This document shows, in pieces, positions 1 to 8,045 of a stretch of DNA of 64,000 nucleotides. The stretch comes from Bremerella volcania (GTDB taxonomy: Bacteria > Planctomycetota > Planctomycetia > Pirellulales > Pirellulaceae). Made by a program: the position numbers and the translations under genes. Under the pieces are notes generated by a model, which worked only from the letters and a program-made list of their open reading frames with translations, did not search any database and had not been told where the DNA came from. How positions within the stretch are numbered: position 1 is the stretch's first letter; each line of letters starts with the position of its first letter. The stretch spans positions 1,798,001 through 1,862,000 of the forward strand of contig NZ_CP036289.1 of assembly GCF_007748115.1 (NCBI RefSeq), in the 5' to 3' direction.

Positions 1-1119
1 GCTGGCTTGATTGTCTTCGACCAGTCCCTGCAGGCTTTGTCCCTGCATCACCGCAGGGGGCTCGATGCCGGCCAGGTCGAGCAGAGTGGGTGCGACGTCG
101 ATGTTCAGGACCATTTCTTCCCGGCGTTGCCCTCGCTTGTCTTTGGGGAGTCGCGGATCGAAGACGATCATGGGAATGCGAATCGATTCTTCGTACATCA
201 GCCACTTGCCTGCCAGGCCGTGCTCGCCCAGGAAGAAACCATGGTCGGACGTGAACAGGATGACCGTGTTGTCGGCCAGCTTCTTCTCTTGAAGCTTGGC
301 AACCATCGCCCCGACGAAGTCATCGACGCCGGTCAGCAATCGATAATAGTCCTTGATGTTCTTCTGGAGCATTTCGTCCCCATCGAAACGACGTCCCCAG
401 CGAACGCGGGACTCGCCACCTTGCAGCTGCTTGGGAAGCTTCTGGTAGTGCTCGTCGTTGGCGGTTACGGCTGGCACGATGGTGTCGTCCGCGTAATAGT
501 CGGTGTACTTGGGGGCATGCTGGAACTGCCAGCCTGGGCCATCCTGGCAGTGGGCCGCTTTGAAGCTGACTTGCAGGCAGAACGGTTTATCCGGCGAGCA
601 CGTATCGAGGAATTCCAGCGTCTGGTCTTCCAGGTGCTTGGTCATGTGCGGACGGCCATCGACAAAGTACTTCCCTTGGCCGGGGAACCCTTTCCAATAG
701 TCGTACTGGTCTGCTGGAAGCTGGTTGCCCACACCCCATTTGCCGATGAATGCCGTCTGGTAGCCATTGGCCCGAAGCAGGGCAGGGAAGGTTTGCTCGA
801 ACGCTTCCGGGCTGAGGACGGCGCGGAAGTCGACGATCCCATGTCGGCGCGCGTACTGCCCGGTGATAAACGAGGCCCGGCTGGTCGCGCAGATGGCGGT
901 CGTCGCGAAGGCGTTCTCGAAAACGACCCCTTCCTGGGCCAACTTGTCGATGTTAGGTGTCTTGATGACCGGATTGCCCATGCAGCCCAACGCGTCCCAC
1001 CGCTGGTCGTCGGTGAGCAGGAAGATCAAATTAGGCCGATCGGCCGCCGACGCGCCTTGCCAGGTGCTCAGGATGGAGAAAACGGCGACAAAGACGCCCA
1101 GGAGCAGTTGTTTTCGCAT
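1..1119 (-). CDS. Secreted sulfatase (arylsulfatase family S1), 3' end outside window
   Basis: Hydrolyses sulfate esters, probably of sulfated polysaccharides, after export. Reading the minus strand from ATG at 1119 gives an uninterrupted frame of 373 codons running off the left edge. Residues 1-26 form a signal peptide ending near GASAAD. The alkaline-phosphatase-like metal-site start NLIFLLTDDQRWD follows at about 30-42, and the active-site motif CATSR at 77-81 carries the cysteine that is converted to formylglycine, followed by ASFITGQ. Further sulfatase hallmarks are FIGKWG near 125 and SDHGFFLGEHGLAGKW near 310, which supplies the second metal-binding Asp-His pair. Sulfatases of this family usually have 450-550 residues, so roughly the last quarter is missing. 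Planctomycetes carry very many such enzymes; the exact substrate cannot be told. Confidence 0.93.
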   Translation of the reverse strand, partial: MRKQLLLGVFVAVFSILSTWQGASAADRPNLIFLLTDDQRWDALGCMGNPVIKTPNIDKLAQEGVVFENAFATTAICATSRASFITGQYARRHGIVDFRAVLSPEAFEQTFPALLRANGYQTAFIGKWGVGNQLPADQYDYWKGFPGQGKYFVDGRPHMTKHLEDQTLEFLDTCSPDKPFCLQVSFKAAHCQDGPGWQFQHAPKYTDYYADDTIVPAVTANDEHYQKLPKQLQGGESRVRWGRRFDGDEMLQKNIKDYYRLLTGVDDFVGAMVAKLQEKKLADNTVILFTSDHGFFLGEHGLAGKWLMYEESIRIPMIVFDPRLPKDKRGQRREEMVLNIDVAPTLLDLAGIEPPAVMQGQSLQGLVEDNQAS

Positions 1120-1282
1120 GGTCAGGAGGCTCTGAGGGAGGAAGGGATGAGGCGGAGTGTGAACGTACTAAGTTACCAAACTTTCGTCCTGTCGGCACGA
1201 AAAAATTGAGCGACAGGGTGGTCGGTGCGATACTAACAGGCTTATTCCTTTTAGCATCGTCCCTCGGCCGATTCGTTTCAAG

Positions 1283-3784
1283 TTGACTTTCCAGCAAAGT
1301 TCCCAGGCAATACGCGAGCGTACGATCTATCGTCCGCTGGTCTTGCTTGCGCCGGCGATCACGCTGGGGGTAATCGGTGACGCGGCCTTCGATTTCTCGA
1401 TGGCCCTTTGGTTGATTTCGTTCGCTGGCCTGATGTTGCTGTGGGGTCTTCTGTGCTTCCGGCGAGCGGAAAACTATGCCAGTGTGACGCTGCTACTCGC
1501 CGTCGCGGCGTTTGGCGGCATGCTGCATCACGGTCACTGGAACCTTTATCGATCGACCGAGCTAAGCCGCGGCCTGTCGGCGGATAAGCAGCCGGTTGCG
1601 CTGCAGGGAGTGGTTGTCGATTATCCCCGCTTCTTACCTGCCAAGCCACCCACCTCCGCGTTTGAATTTGAACTGCCCAATCAATGGAAGGTCCCCTTTC
1701 GTATTCAGCAGATTCGTAGTGGAGCGACCTGGGTTGCCGCGTCAGGTGATACCGAGATCTATGTTTCGGGAGATCAACTCGACGTTCGCCCAGGGGAATC
1801 GATTCTGGTCTTTGCTCAAGCGACTTGCTCTGAAGGAGCATTGAACCCCGGTGAGTTCGACTTCGCCAACTGGGCTCGGGCGAACCGTCGACGGACATTT
1901 CTCCGAAGTGGTTATCCCGATTGCCTGCAAGCGACCGGTGCACCGACGAAGTGGTCGCCATGGGATCCGATTCGCGAGGCCCGACATTACGTCAGCGGCG
2001 AGTTAGCGGCCGCGATTCCACCGGGTCTGGATGGCCTGGCCGAGACGATCTTCCTGGGGCGTCGCGAACGATTGGCGGATGAAACGGACGAGGCGTTTCG
2101 GCAAACAGGGACGGTTCATCTGTTGGCGTTATCGGGATTGCATCTGGGAATCTTGGCGCTGTTTGCCTACGGAGTGTTACGCTTCTTACCGGGGCCCCTT
2201 TGGCTGCCGCCCTTTTGTCTGCTGCTAATGACGTCGGCCTATGTGATTCTAGTCGATGCCCGGCCGCCGATTGTGCGAGCCTCGATTTTGGTGGGGGCGT
2301 TTTGCGTGGCGATGATTGTTTACCGTCGCCCCACGTTCTGGAACAGCCTGGCGGCGGCCTGGATCTTGGTGATTTGCTGGAACCCGACCGAGATCTTTCA
2401 AGCCGGAACGCAGTTGTCGTTCGTCGCGGTCGCCTCGTTGGCGTGGCTTGCGGGTTTCCAGGCGATGACCAGGCAGGCCGACCCGCTGCAGGATCTGATC
2501 GAGATGACTCGTCCCTGGCCGGTGAAGTGCTGGCGACACTCGGTGCGCTGGTTCGGCCGGATGTTCGTGGCGTCGTTGGTCGTGTGGCTGGTCACGTTGC
2601 CGCTAGTCCTGTTTCACTTTCACGCGGCTTCCCCTTGGACGATCGTCCTTTCGCCAATCCTCATTTTGCCGATGGGATTGGCGCTTGCTCTCACGTTACT
2701 ACTCTTAGCCGCATCGATCGCCGTGCCGCTGGCAACGCCATGGGTGGCGTGGCTTTTGTCGTGGCCTTTGTGGGGGATGCAGGAAACGGTTGCGTGGACG
2801 CAGCAGCACGCTGGGCTCACGATTTGGTCTGCGGGGCCGCCGGCGTGGTGGGTAGTTGGGTTCTACGTCGTGACGGCGACGATCGGCTGGCTGATGATCA
2901 CGCGCCGCTTGCCTGTTCGCTGGAGCATTGCCGTGGTTGCCCTTTGGCTGACCGTTGGGTTTGGGTGGGGAACGGCTCAGGCCATTCAATCCAGTGCCCG
3001 AGACGATCTCGTATGCACGTTCGTCAGCGTCGGTCATGGTACCTGCGTGCTGGTGGAACTGCCGGAGGGACGTAACTTGTTGTATGACTGCGGGCGGCTC
3101 GGATCGCCGAAGCGGGCGGGCGAGTCTCTTTCGGCCGTGCTGTGGAGCAAAGGGATCCAGCATCTCGATGCGGTCATCATTTCCCACGACGATGCCGACC
3201 ACTACAACGGCTTGCCGGAAGTGCTCGAACGGTTCTCGGTTGGGGCCGTGTATTGTTCCGACTTGATGGAGAAGATCCCCAGCGAGCTGGTCTCGACGCT
3301 GTTAATGGATATTCGCCAGCGCGAGATTCCCCTGCGAACCTTATCCGCCGGACGAAGCTTACAGGCACACCCGGACGTCGACCTGACGATTCTCCATCCG
3401 ACCCGGAAGGGAGTCCTCGGACGCGACAACGCCAACAGCATCGTCCTGTTGATTGAATACCAGGGACGCCGCATTCTTTTGCCGGGGGACCTCGAATCGC
3501 CCGGGACCGAAGCGGTGATCGTCGAGCGGCCAATCGACTGCGACGTGGTGATGGCCCCCCATCACGGTAGCCGGCACAGCCATGCCGAGTCATTTTACCA
3601 GTGGTGTCAGCCTGAGTGGATCGTGGTCAGTAGCGGCTCGCGAGACATTCTCGGCCCGGAGGATGCCAGGCTAGGCGAGCCGGTGTGGCTCAATACGGCC
3701 GCCAGCGGAAGAGTCGAAGTTCGGCTATCGGCCAGTGGCCGGCCTCCGAAAGTGGCTTCGTGGCGAAAAGCAGGGGTAGAGTAG
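1283..3784 (+). CDS. comEC: ComEC/Rec2-type DNA internalisation membrane protein
   Basis: Inner-membrane channel protein for uptake of transforming DNA. The 833 residues show the family order: N-terminal hydrophobic helices and a DUF4131-like soluble part (about 20-220), a polytopic Competence domain (about 240-530, including HLLALSGLHLGILAL), and a C-terminal metallo-beta-lactamase-like domain (about 575-800) with the metal motif SHDDADHYNG near 632 and APHHGSRHSH near 755. Length is typical. The frame opens with TTG at 1283; no ATG or GTG start lies upstream in frame and no clear Shine-Dalgarno is visible, so the start is uncertain. The next ATG in frame would remove about 39 residues. It is divergently placed to the sulfatase. 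Whether the host is naturally competent is not shown by this gene alone. Confidence 0.92.
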   Translation: MTFQQSSQAIRERTIYRPLVLLAPAITLGVIGDAAFDFSMALWLISFAGLMLLWGLLCFRRAENYASVTLLLAVAAFGGMLHHGHWNLYRSTELSRGLSADKQPVALQGVVVDYPRFLPAKPPTSAFEFELPNQWKVPFRIQQIRSGATWVAASGDTEIYVSGDQLDVRPGESILVFAQATCSEGALNPGEFDFANWARANRRRTFLRSGYPDCLQATGAPTKWSPWDPIREARHYVSGELAAAIPPGLDGLAETIFLGRRERLADETDEAFRQTGTVHLLALSGLHLGILALFAYGVLRFLPGPLWLPPFCLLLMTSAYVILVDARPPIVRASILVGAFCVAMIVYRRPTFWNSLAAAWILVICWNPTEIFQAGTQLSFVAVASLAWLAGFQAMTRQADPLQDLIEMTRPWPVKCWRHSVRWFGRMFVASLVVWLVTLPLVLFHFHAASPWTIVLSPILILPMGLALALTLLLLAASIAVPLATPWVAWLLSWPLWGMQETVAWTQQHAGLTIWSAGPPAWWVVGFYVVTATIGWLMITRRLPVRWSIAVVALWLTVGFGWGTAQAIQSSARDDLVCTFVSVGHGTCVLVELPEGRNLLYDCGRLGSPKRAGESLSAVLWSKGIQHLDAVIISHDDADHYNGLPEVLERFSVGAVYCSDLMEKIPSELVSTLLMDIRQREIPLRTLSAGRSLQAHPDVDLTILHPTRKGVLGRDNANSIVLLIEYQGRRILLPGDLESPGTEAVIVERPIDCDVVMAPHHGSRHSHAESFYQWCQPEWIVVSSGSRDILGPEDARLGEPVWLNTAASGRVEVRLSASGRPPKVASWRKAGVE

Positions 3785-3946
3785 GGGCTGTGGGCGCTTT
3801 TAACGAAAACCTAGACAGCATTCTGGGCCCATAAGGCCTATTAGGCGTTGCAAATTCAGCTTTCACTGCTAAATTAACGGTCTTATCAAGAGATTGAGGA
3901 TGAGTTTGATGCGCTGGTGTCCGCGGTTTTGGTAGTCGCGGGCGGC

Positions 3947-3975
3947 CTTGTGGTTTCACAAGTCCTTATTTTTAT
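3947..3975 (+). terminator. Small hairpin with U-rich tail ahead of rpsO
   Basis: CTTGTG (3947-3952) pairs perfectly with CACAAG (3957-3962) around a GTTT loop and is followed by TCCTTATTTTTATT. It could end comEC transcripts or act as a leader attenuator for rpsO, whose ATG is 50 bases further on. Six pairs is short, so this is tentative. Confidence 0.35.
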
Positions 3976-4024
3976 TGTGGTTAAGAAGAAGTCACCCTAC
4001 TTGCGGACGTAAGTAAAGTCGCCC

Positions 4025-4294
4025 ATGTCGATTACCAAAGAAAAGAAGAACGATGCCATCCAGGATTTTCAACGTGGTGGCGAGGACACGGGTTCCCCGG
4101 AAGTTCAGATTGCGATTTTGACAAGTCGCATCAACAACCTGACGGAGCACATGAAGAAGCACAAGAAAGACTACGCGACTCGTCGCGGGTTGCTTGCTAT
4201 GGTGAGCCGTCGTCGCCGCTTGCTCGATTATCTGAAGCGGCACGATCCCCAGAAATATCTGGATATGCTGGCACGGCTTGGTATTCGTAAGTAG
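4025..4294 (+). CDS. rpsO: 30S ribosomal protein S15
   Basis: Primary 16S rRNA-binding protein of the small subunit that nucleates assembly of the platform. It has 89 residues, the usual length, and family-wide motifs are present: [20 protein letters not shown] at about 24-43, DYATRRGLL near 50-58, and the C-terminal [10 protein letters not shown]. The ATG at 4025 fits the family N-terminus (MSITKEKK). It lies upstream of pnp, the widely conserved rpsO-pnp order. In E. coli S15 represses its own translation through its leader; the 240-base leader here contains small hairpins, but no S15 site can be proven by eye. Confidence 0.98.
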   Translation: MSITKEKKNDAIQDFQRGGEDTGSPEVQIAILTSRINNLTEHMKKHKKDYATRRGLLAMVSRRRRLLDYLKRHDPQKYLDMLARLGIRK

Positions 4295-4321
4295 CGTACT
4301 GCTGCTTCGGTCTGGTCGAAG

Positions 4322-4350
4322 GAGGCTCGTACCTACGATGGACGAGCCTC
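4322..4350 (+). terminator. Hairpin downstream of rpsO, possible processing site
   Basis: GAGGCTCGT (4322-4330) is perfectly complementary to ACGAGCCTC (4342-4350) with an 11-base loop. There is no U-run after it, so it resembles the RNase III processing stem of the E. coli rpsO-pnp spacer more than a simple terminator. The function is inferred. Confidence 0.45.
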
Positions 4351-4378
4351 TCAAGTTACTGGCAATGGAATTAGCCTG

Positions 4379-4412
4379 AAGACGCGCGCCCCTGGGGCTT
4401 TCGCGCGTCTTT
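4379..4412 (+). terminator. Probable Rho-independent terminator between rpsO and pnp
   Basis: AAGACGCGCG (4379-4388) pairs over ten positions with CGCGCGTCTT (4402-4411), giving a GC-rich stem with a 13-base loop and a short T stretch. Together with the hairpin at 4322 it suggests that pnp expression is partly uncoupled from rpsO. Confidence 0.55.
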
Positions 4413-4623
4413 ACCACGCCCCGGCCGGTGGTGGAATACAGATTGGCTGGCGGGGCACCCTTACGAGGTTCCGCTCGGTAGAAAATGTGCGGTGGGCCTC
4501 AACTTATATTGAACCAAGCACTGGAAGTTCCAATTGGCCGGGCCCTCTCTCCTCCAGGCCCTTACCCCCTTTGGCGCAAGCCCTCTCGGAACCGCTTCTG
4601 GTGCGCTGTGTAGGACGGAAAAC

Positions 4624-6885
4624 GTGGAAGAAATTCGTGTAGAGAAGCAGATCGGCAATGAAACCTTATCATTCACAACTGGCTTTCTAGCCAAACAAGC
4701 CCACGGGTCGGTGCTTGTTCAATACGGCGAAACGGTGGTCTTCGTCGCCGCCGTCTCCGGCCCATCTCGGCCAGGGACCGACTTCTTTCCCCTGACCTGC
4801 GATTACCGCGAACGTACCGCCGCTGCTGGTAAGTTCCCCGGTGGTTTCATCAAGCGAGAAGGTCGCCCGACCACCAAAGAAATTCTCTCGTCGCGTCTAA
4901 TGGATCGCCCGATCCGTCCGATGTTCCCCAAGGGTTACTACGACGAAGTTCAGATTCAGGCCAGCGTCGTGGCCAGCGATCGGATGCACGATGGCGACGT
5001 GCTCGCCATGAATGGTGCCTCGGCCGCTTTGTGCATTTCGCACCTGCCGTTCCAGGGGCCTTTGGCGGCCGTTCGCATGGGGCGGATCGATGGCGAACTG
5101 GTGGTGTTCCCCTCGTTTGAACAGCTGGAACAAAGCGACCTCGACCTGATCATCTCCGGCAACAAAGACTCGGTCTTGATGATCGAAGGTTTCTCGCGGG
5201 AAATTCCCGAAGACGAGATGGCCGACGCGATCATGAAAGCCCATGAAGTGGTCAAGGAAATCTGTGACCTGCAGGTCGAACTGACCGAAAAGGCCGGCAA
5301 AGAGAAGATGGAGTACGCCGATCCAGACGACGGTGGCCTCTATCAGAAGCTGATGGATTCGTACTACGCCGACCTGAAATCGGCCAAGCAAACGACCGGT
5401 AAGCAAGACCGCGCCGACAAGGTTCGCGAACTGAAGACCAAGGTCAAGGAAGAGCTGATTCCTGATCCGGCCGCCGAAGGTGCGATCGACGAAGGTGCGT
5501 TCGGCACCGCCTGGCACGATCTGGAAGAACGCGTCGTGCGTGACCTGATCCTCAGCGGTACCCGTACCGATGGCCGCGACACGAAGACCCTGCGTCCGAT
5601 CGAATGCAAGGTCGACATTCTGCCGCGCGTTCACGGTTCGGCCGTCTTTCAACGTGGGGAAACCCAATCGCTGATCACCGTCACCCTGGGTACCCCGCGT
5701 GACGAACAGCGCGTCGACGGCTTGATCGACGAGTACTCGAAGAAGTTCATGCTCGACTACAACTTCCCGAGCTTCTCGGTGGGTGAATGCCGTCCGATTC
5801 GTGGCCCTGGCCGACGTGAAATCGGTCACGGTGCTTTGGCCGAACGTAGCGTGAACCCCGTTCTGCCGGCTGCCGAAGACTTCCCCTACACGATCCGTGT
5901 GATCTCCGACATTCTGGAATCCAACGGCTCCAGCTCGATGGCTTCGGTCTGTGGTGCGACCCTCGGTTTGATGGCCGCTGGCGTGCCGATCACCAACCCG
6001 GTGGCCGGTATCTCGATCGGCCTGGTGAAGGAAGGGGACGACTACGTCCTCTTGACTGACATCCTGGGTGAAGAGGATCACCATGGCGACATGGACTTCA
6101 AGGTCGCTGGTACCCAGAACGGGATTACCGGCATCCAGTTGGACCTCAAGATCAAGGGGATCAACGAAGACATCATCCGCAAGACGCTCGTTCAGGCTCG
6201 CGAAGCCCGTATCGAGATCCTTCGCAAGATGCTGACCACCATCAGCCAGCCGAAGGACGATACGTCGAAGTGGGCTCCGCGCATGATGCGTACCAAGATC
6301 AACCCAGAAAAGATCGGCTTGTTGATCGGTCCTGGCGGCAAGACGATTCGCGCCATCCAGGAAGAAACCGGCGCGACGATCGACGTCGAAGACGACGGCA
6401 CCGTGATTGTTGCCAGCGGCAACCTGGAATGGGCCGAAGCCGCCATGGTTCGCGTCCAGGCCATCACCGGCGAAGTCGAAGTCGGCAAGATCTACGAAGG
6501 CCGCGTCACGAGCGTGAAGGACTTCGGTGCGTTCGTCGAAATCCTGCCAGGCCGCGACGGCTTGTGCCACATCAGCGAACTGTCGACCGAATACGTTTCG
6601 GACGTCAACTCGGTGGTCAAGGTCGGCGACATCCTGGCCGTGAAGGTCCTGCTGGTCGACGAACACGACCGCGTCAAGCTGAGCCACAAGGCCACCTTGC
6701 CCGGCGGCGATGCCCCGGCCGGCGAAGGTGACGAAGAGCTGGAAACGGCCGGTTCGCGCGGCGGTGACCGTGGCGGCCGCGGCGGCGATCGCCGTGACCG
6801 TGGCGACCGTGGCGGTGATCGCGGAGGCCGCGGCGGCGACCGCGGTGGTGATCGCGGACGCCGACGTCCTCGTCGTGAAGACTAA
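4624..6885 (+). CDS. pnp: Polyribonucleotide nucleotidyltransferase (PNPase)
   Basis: Phosphorolytic 3'-5' exoribonuclease of RNA decay. Two RNase PH cores flank a helical linker: the first begins around residue 5 with VEKQIGNETLSFTTG and the second around 320 with RTDGRDTKTLRPI. A KH domain follows near 562 (KIGLLIGPGGKTIRAIQEE), then an S1 domain near 620-690 (GKIYEGRVTSVKDFGAFVEI). The GTG at 4624 gives a 753-residue protein whose N-terminus (MEEIRVEKQ) matches the family. The frame is open back to 4534, but that extra stretch does not look like PNPase. From about residue 705 the tail is an Arg/Gly/Asp-rich repeat (GGDRGG-type), probably disordered and RNA-binding. A terminator follows at 6926. 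Confidence 0.97.
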   Translation: MEEIRVEKQIGNETLSFTTGFLAKQAHGSVLVQYGETVVFVAAVSGPSRPGTDFFPLTCDYRERTAAAGKFPGGFIKREGRPTTKEILSSRLMDRPIRPMFPKGYYDEVQIQASVVASDRMHDGDVLAMNGASAALCISHLPFQGPLAAVRMGRIDGELVVFPSFEQLEQSDLDLIISGNKDSVLMIEGFSREIPEDEMADAIMKAHEVVKEICDLQVELTEKAGKEKMEYADPDDGGLYQKLMDSYYADLKSAKQTTGKQDRADKVRELKTKVKEELIPDPAAEGAIDEGAFGTAWHDLEERVVRDLILSGTRTDGRDTKTLRPIECKVDILPRVHGSAVFQRGETQSLITVTLGTPRDEQRVDGLIDEYSKKFMLDYNFPSFSVGECRPIRGPGRREIGHGALAERSVNPVLPAAEDFPYTIRVISDILESNGSSSMASVCGATLGLMAAGVPITNPVAGISIGLVKEGDDYVLLTDILGEEDHHGDMDFKVAGTQNGITGIQLDLKIKGINEDIIRKTLVQAREARIEILRKMLTTISQPKDDTSKWAPRMMRTKINPEKIGLLIGPGGKTIRAIQEETGATIDVEDDGTVIVASGNLEWAEAAMVRVQAITGEVEVGKIYEGRVTSVKDFGAFVEILPGRDGLCHISELSTEYVSDVNSVVKVGDILAVKVLLVDEHDRVKLSHKATLPGGDAPAGEGDEELETAGSRGGDRGGRGGDRRDRGDRGGDRGGRGGDRGGDRGRRRPRRED

Positions 6886-6925
6886 GAGCTTCGAGCGACA
6901 GTTCTAAGTTCAACGGATAATTGAT

Positions 6926-6957
6926 CGCCCGGAGTACGGAAGTGCTCCGGGCGTTTT
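6926..6957 (+). terminator. Rho-independent terminator after pnp
   Basis: CGCCCGGAG (6926-6934) pairs perfectly with CTCCGGGCG (6945-6953) and is followed directly by TTTT (6954-6957). It ends 13 bases before the ATG of the next gene. Confidence 0.75.
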
Positions 6958-6970
6958 CGTGAGAACAACC

Positions 6971-7762
6971 ATGGATCATCATTCCTCATCGCATGACTCG
7001 CGCGAAAAATCGCGCGATCAGTACCTGGTCGACCAGTACAACGAGATCGCCCGCCTGGCCGGGTCGCTGGCGCACGAGATCAAGACGCCGTTGTCGGTCA
7101 TTCGGATGAATATGGAACTGCTGGCCGAGGATCTCGACGATCCGCAGACGCCTCAGCAGCGGCGGGCCAAGCAGAAGATCGAGACGGTGCAGGAGCAATG
7201 CGAGCGGCTGCAAGGGCTGCTGAATGACTTTCTGCGGTTTGCCCGGATCCGGGATTTGAACTTACTGCCGGGCAGCCTGAACGAGCAGATCGAGCGGGTA
7301 CTCAACTTCGTCGAACCCCAGGCCCAGCGGCAAGGGGTCGAGATCATTCGCTACCTCGATTCTGAGCTTCCCAGCATCGACCTCGATTCCGAGCTTCTCT
7401 ATTCGGCCCTCTTGAACCTGGTGGTCAACGCGATTCAGGCCATGCCGGACGGAGGTTCGCTGATGGTGCAAACCCGTGAGTTTCGCAGTGGGGTGCTGTT
7501 GCGGCTGGTCGATACCGGCTGCGGGATGAGCGATACGACGGCCTTGCGGATGTTCGATCCGTTCTATTCGACCAAGGAGGGGGGCTCGGGTCTCGGATTG
7601 CCGCTGGCCAAGAAGATTATCGAAGCCCACCATGCGATCATAGACGTGCAAAGCGAACTGGGTCGCGGAACGCAGTTTACGCTCGAATTTCCCCTGCCTA
7701 AGCGAATTGGCAGCAAGAAGTCAAATTCGTCTGAAGAGGAGTCAGCTGAATCGGACGGCTGA
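6971..7762 (+). CDS. Cytosolic sensor histidine kinase core (NtrB/AtoS-like) without sensor domain
   Basis: Autophosphorylating kinase expected to pass phosphate to a response regulator. The 263 residues (ATG 6971) hold little more than the catalytic core: HisKA with H-box SLAHEIKTPLSVIRMN at about 30-45, and a HATPase domain with N-box LNLVVNAIQAMP near 153, G1 DTGCGM near 182, the F-box-like FDPFYSTK, and G2 GSGLGLPLAKKI near 205. No transmembrane helix or recognisable PAS/GAF domain precedes the H-box; only about 30 polar residues do. GTG at 6959 is an alternative start. The sigma54-type regulator at 8046 is the obvious partner, separated by a 280-base spacer filled with an inverted repeat. 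Input must come from a partner protein or through the short N-terminus (inference). Confidence 0.92.
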   Translation: MDHHSSSHDSREKSRDQYLVDQYNEIARLAGSLAHEIKTPLSVIRMNMELLAEDLDDPQTPQQRRAKQKIETVQEQCERLQGLLNDFLRFARIRDLNLLPGSLNEQIERVLNFVEPQAQRQGVEIIRYLDSELPSIDLDSELLYSALLNLVVNAIQAMPDGGSLMVQTREFRSGVLLRLVDTGCGMSDTTALRMFDPFYSTKEGGSGLGLPLAKKIIEAHHAIIDVQSELGRGTQFTLEFPLPKRIGSKKSNSSEEESAESDG

Positions 7763-7782
7763 TGACGTGGCAGAAGAAATAA

Positions 7783-7971
7783 GCCACAGAGGACACAGAG
7801 GTCACCGAGGAAAAGAAAGAGCAACCACGGATGGGAAGCACCAGTTGAAAGCGTGCCACTCTTGGACGAGGCAGAAGTAGCACCTCTTTCCTCTTCGTAT
7901 CCGTGTTTGTCCGTGTCATCCGTGGTTAAAAATTCTTTCCTCCCCTCGGTGATCTCGGTGTGCTCTGTGGC
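7783..7971. repeat. Large imperfect inverted repeat between kinase and regulator genes
   Basis: The left arm (7783-7833) reads GCCACAGAGGACACAGAGG, then TCACCGAGG, then AACCACGGATG. The right arm (7917-7971) reads CATCCGTGGTT, then CTCGGTGATCTCGG, then GCTCTGTGGC. The arms are approximate reverse complements in the same order, so the spacer could fold into a long stem with an 83-base loop. The left arm itself is built of short 9-base near-repeats. Intergenic elements rich in such CACAGAGG / CACGGAT words recur in planctomycete and related genomes (general recollection). It may be a decayed mobile or REP-like element. Confidence 0.7.
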
Positions 7972-8045
7972 TAACCCTCTTTTCCAAGACCCTCAACCAG
8001 AGAACGGTTCTAGAGGAATTGGCACTTCTTCGGTACGATGATGGC

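Noticed and set aside
7-1209. A 400-codon plus-strand frame at the left edge
   Set aside because: The minus strand encodes a clear sulfatase with signal peptide and active site; the plus frame is its shadow.
4897-6687. A 596-codon minus-strand frame opposite pnp
   Set aside because: Composition shadow of a highly expressed, strongly biased gene; no domain or ribosome-binding site.
7783-7971. Short near-repeats considered as a CRISPR array
   Set aside because: The repeats are only about 9 bases, have no regular spacers, and form mirrored arms; no cas gene is nearby.
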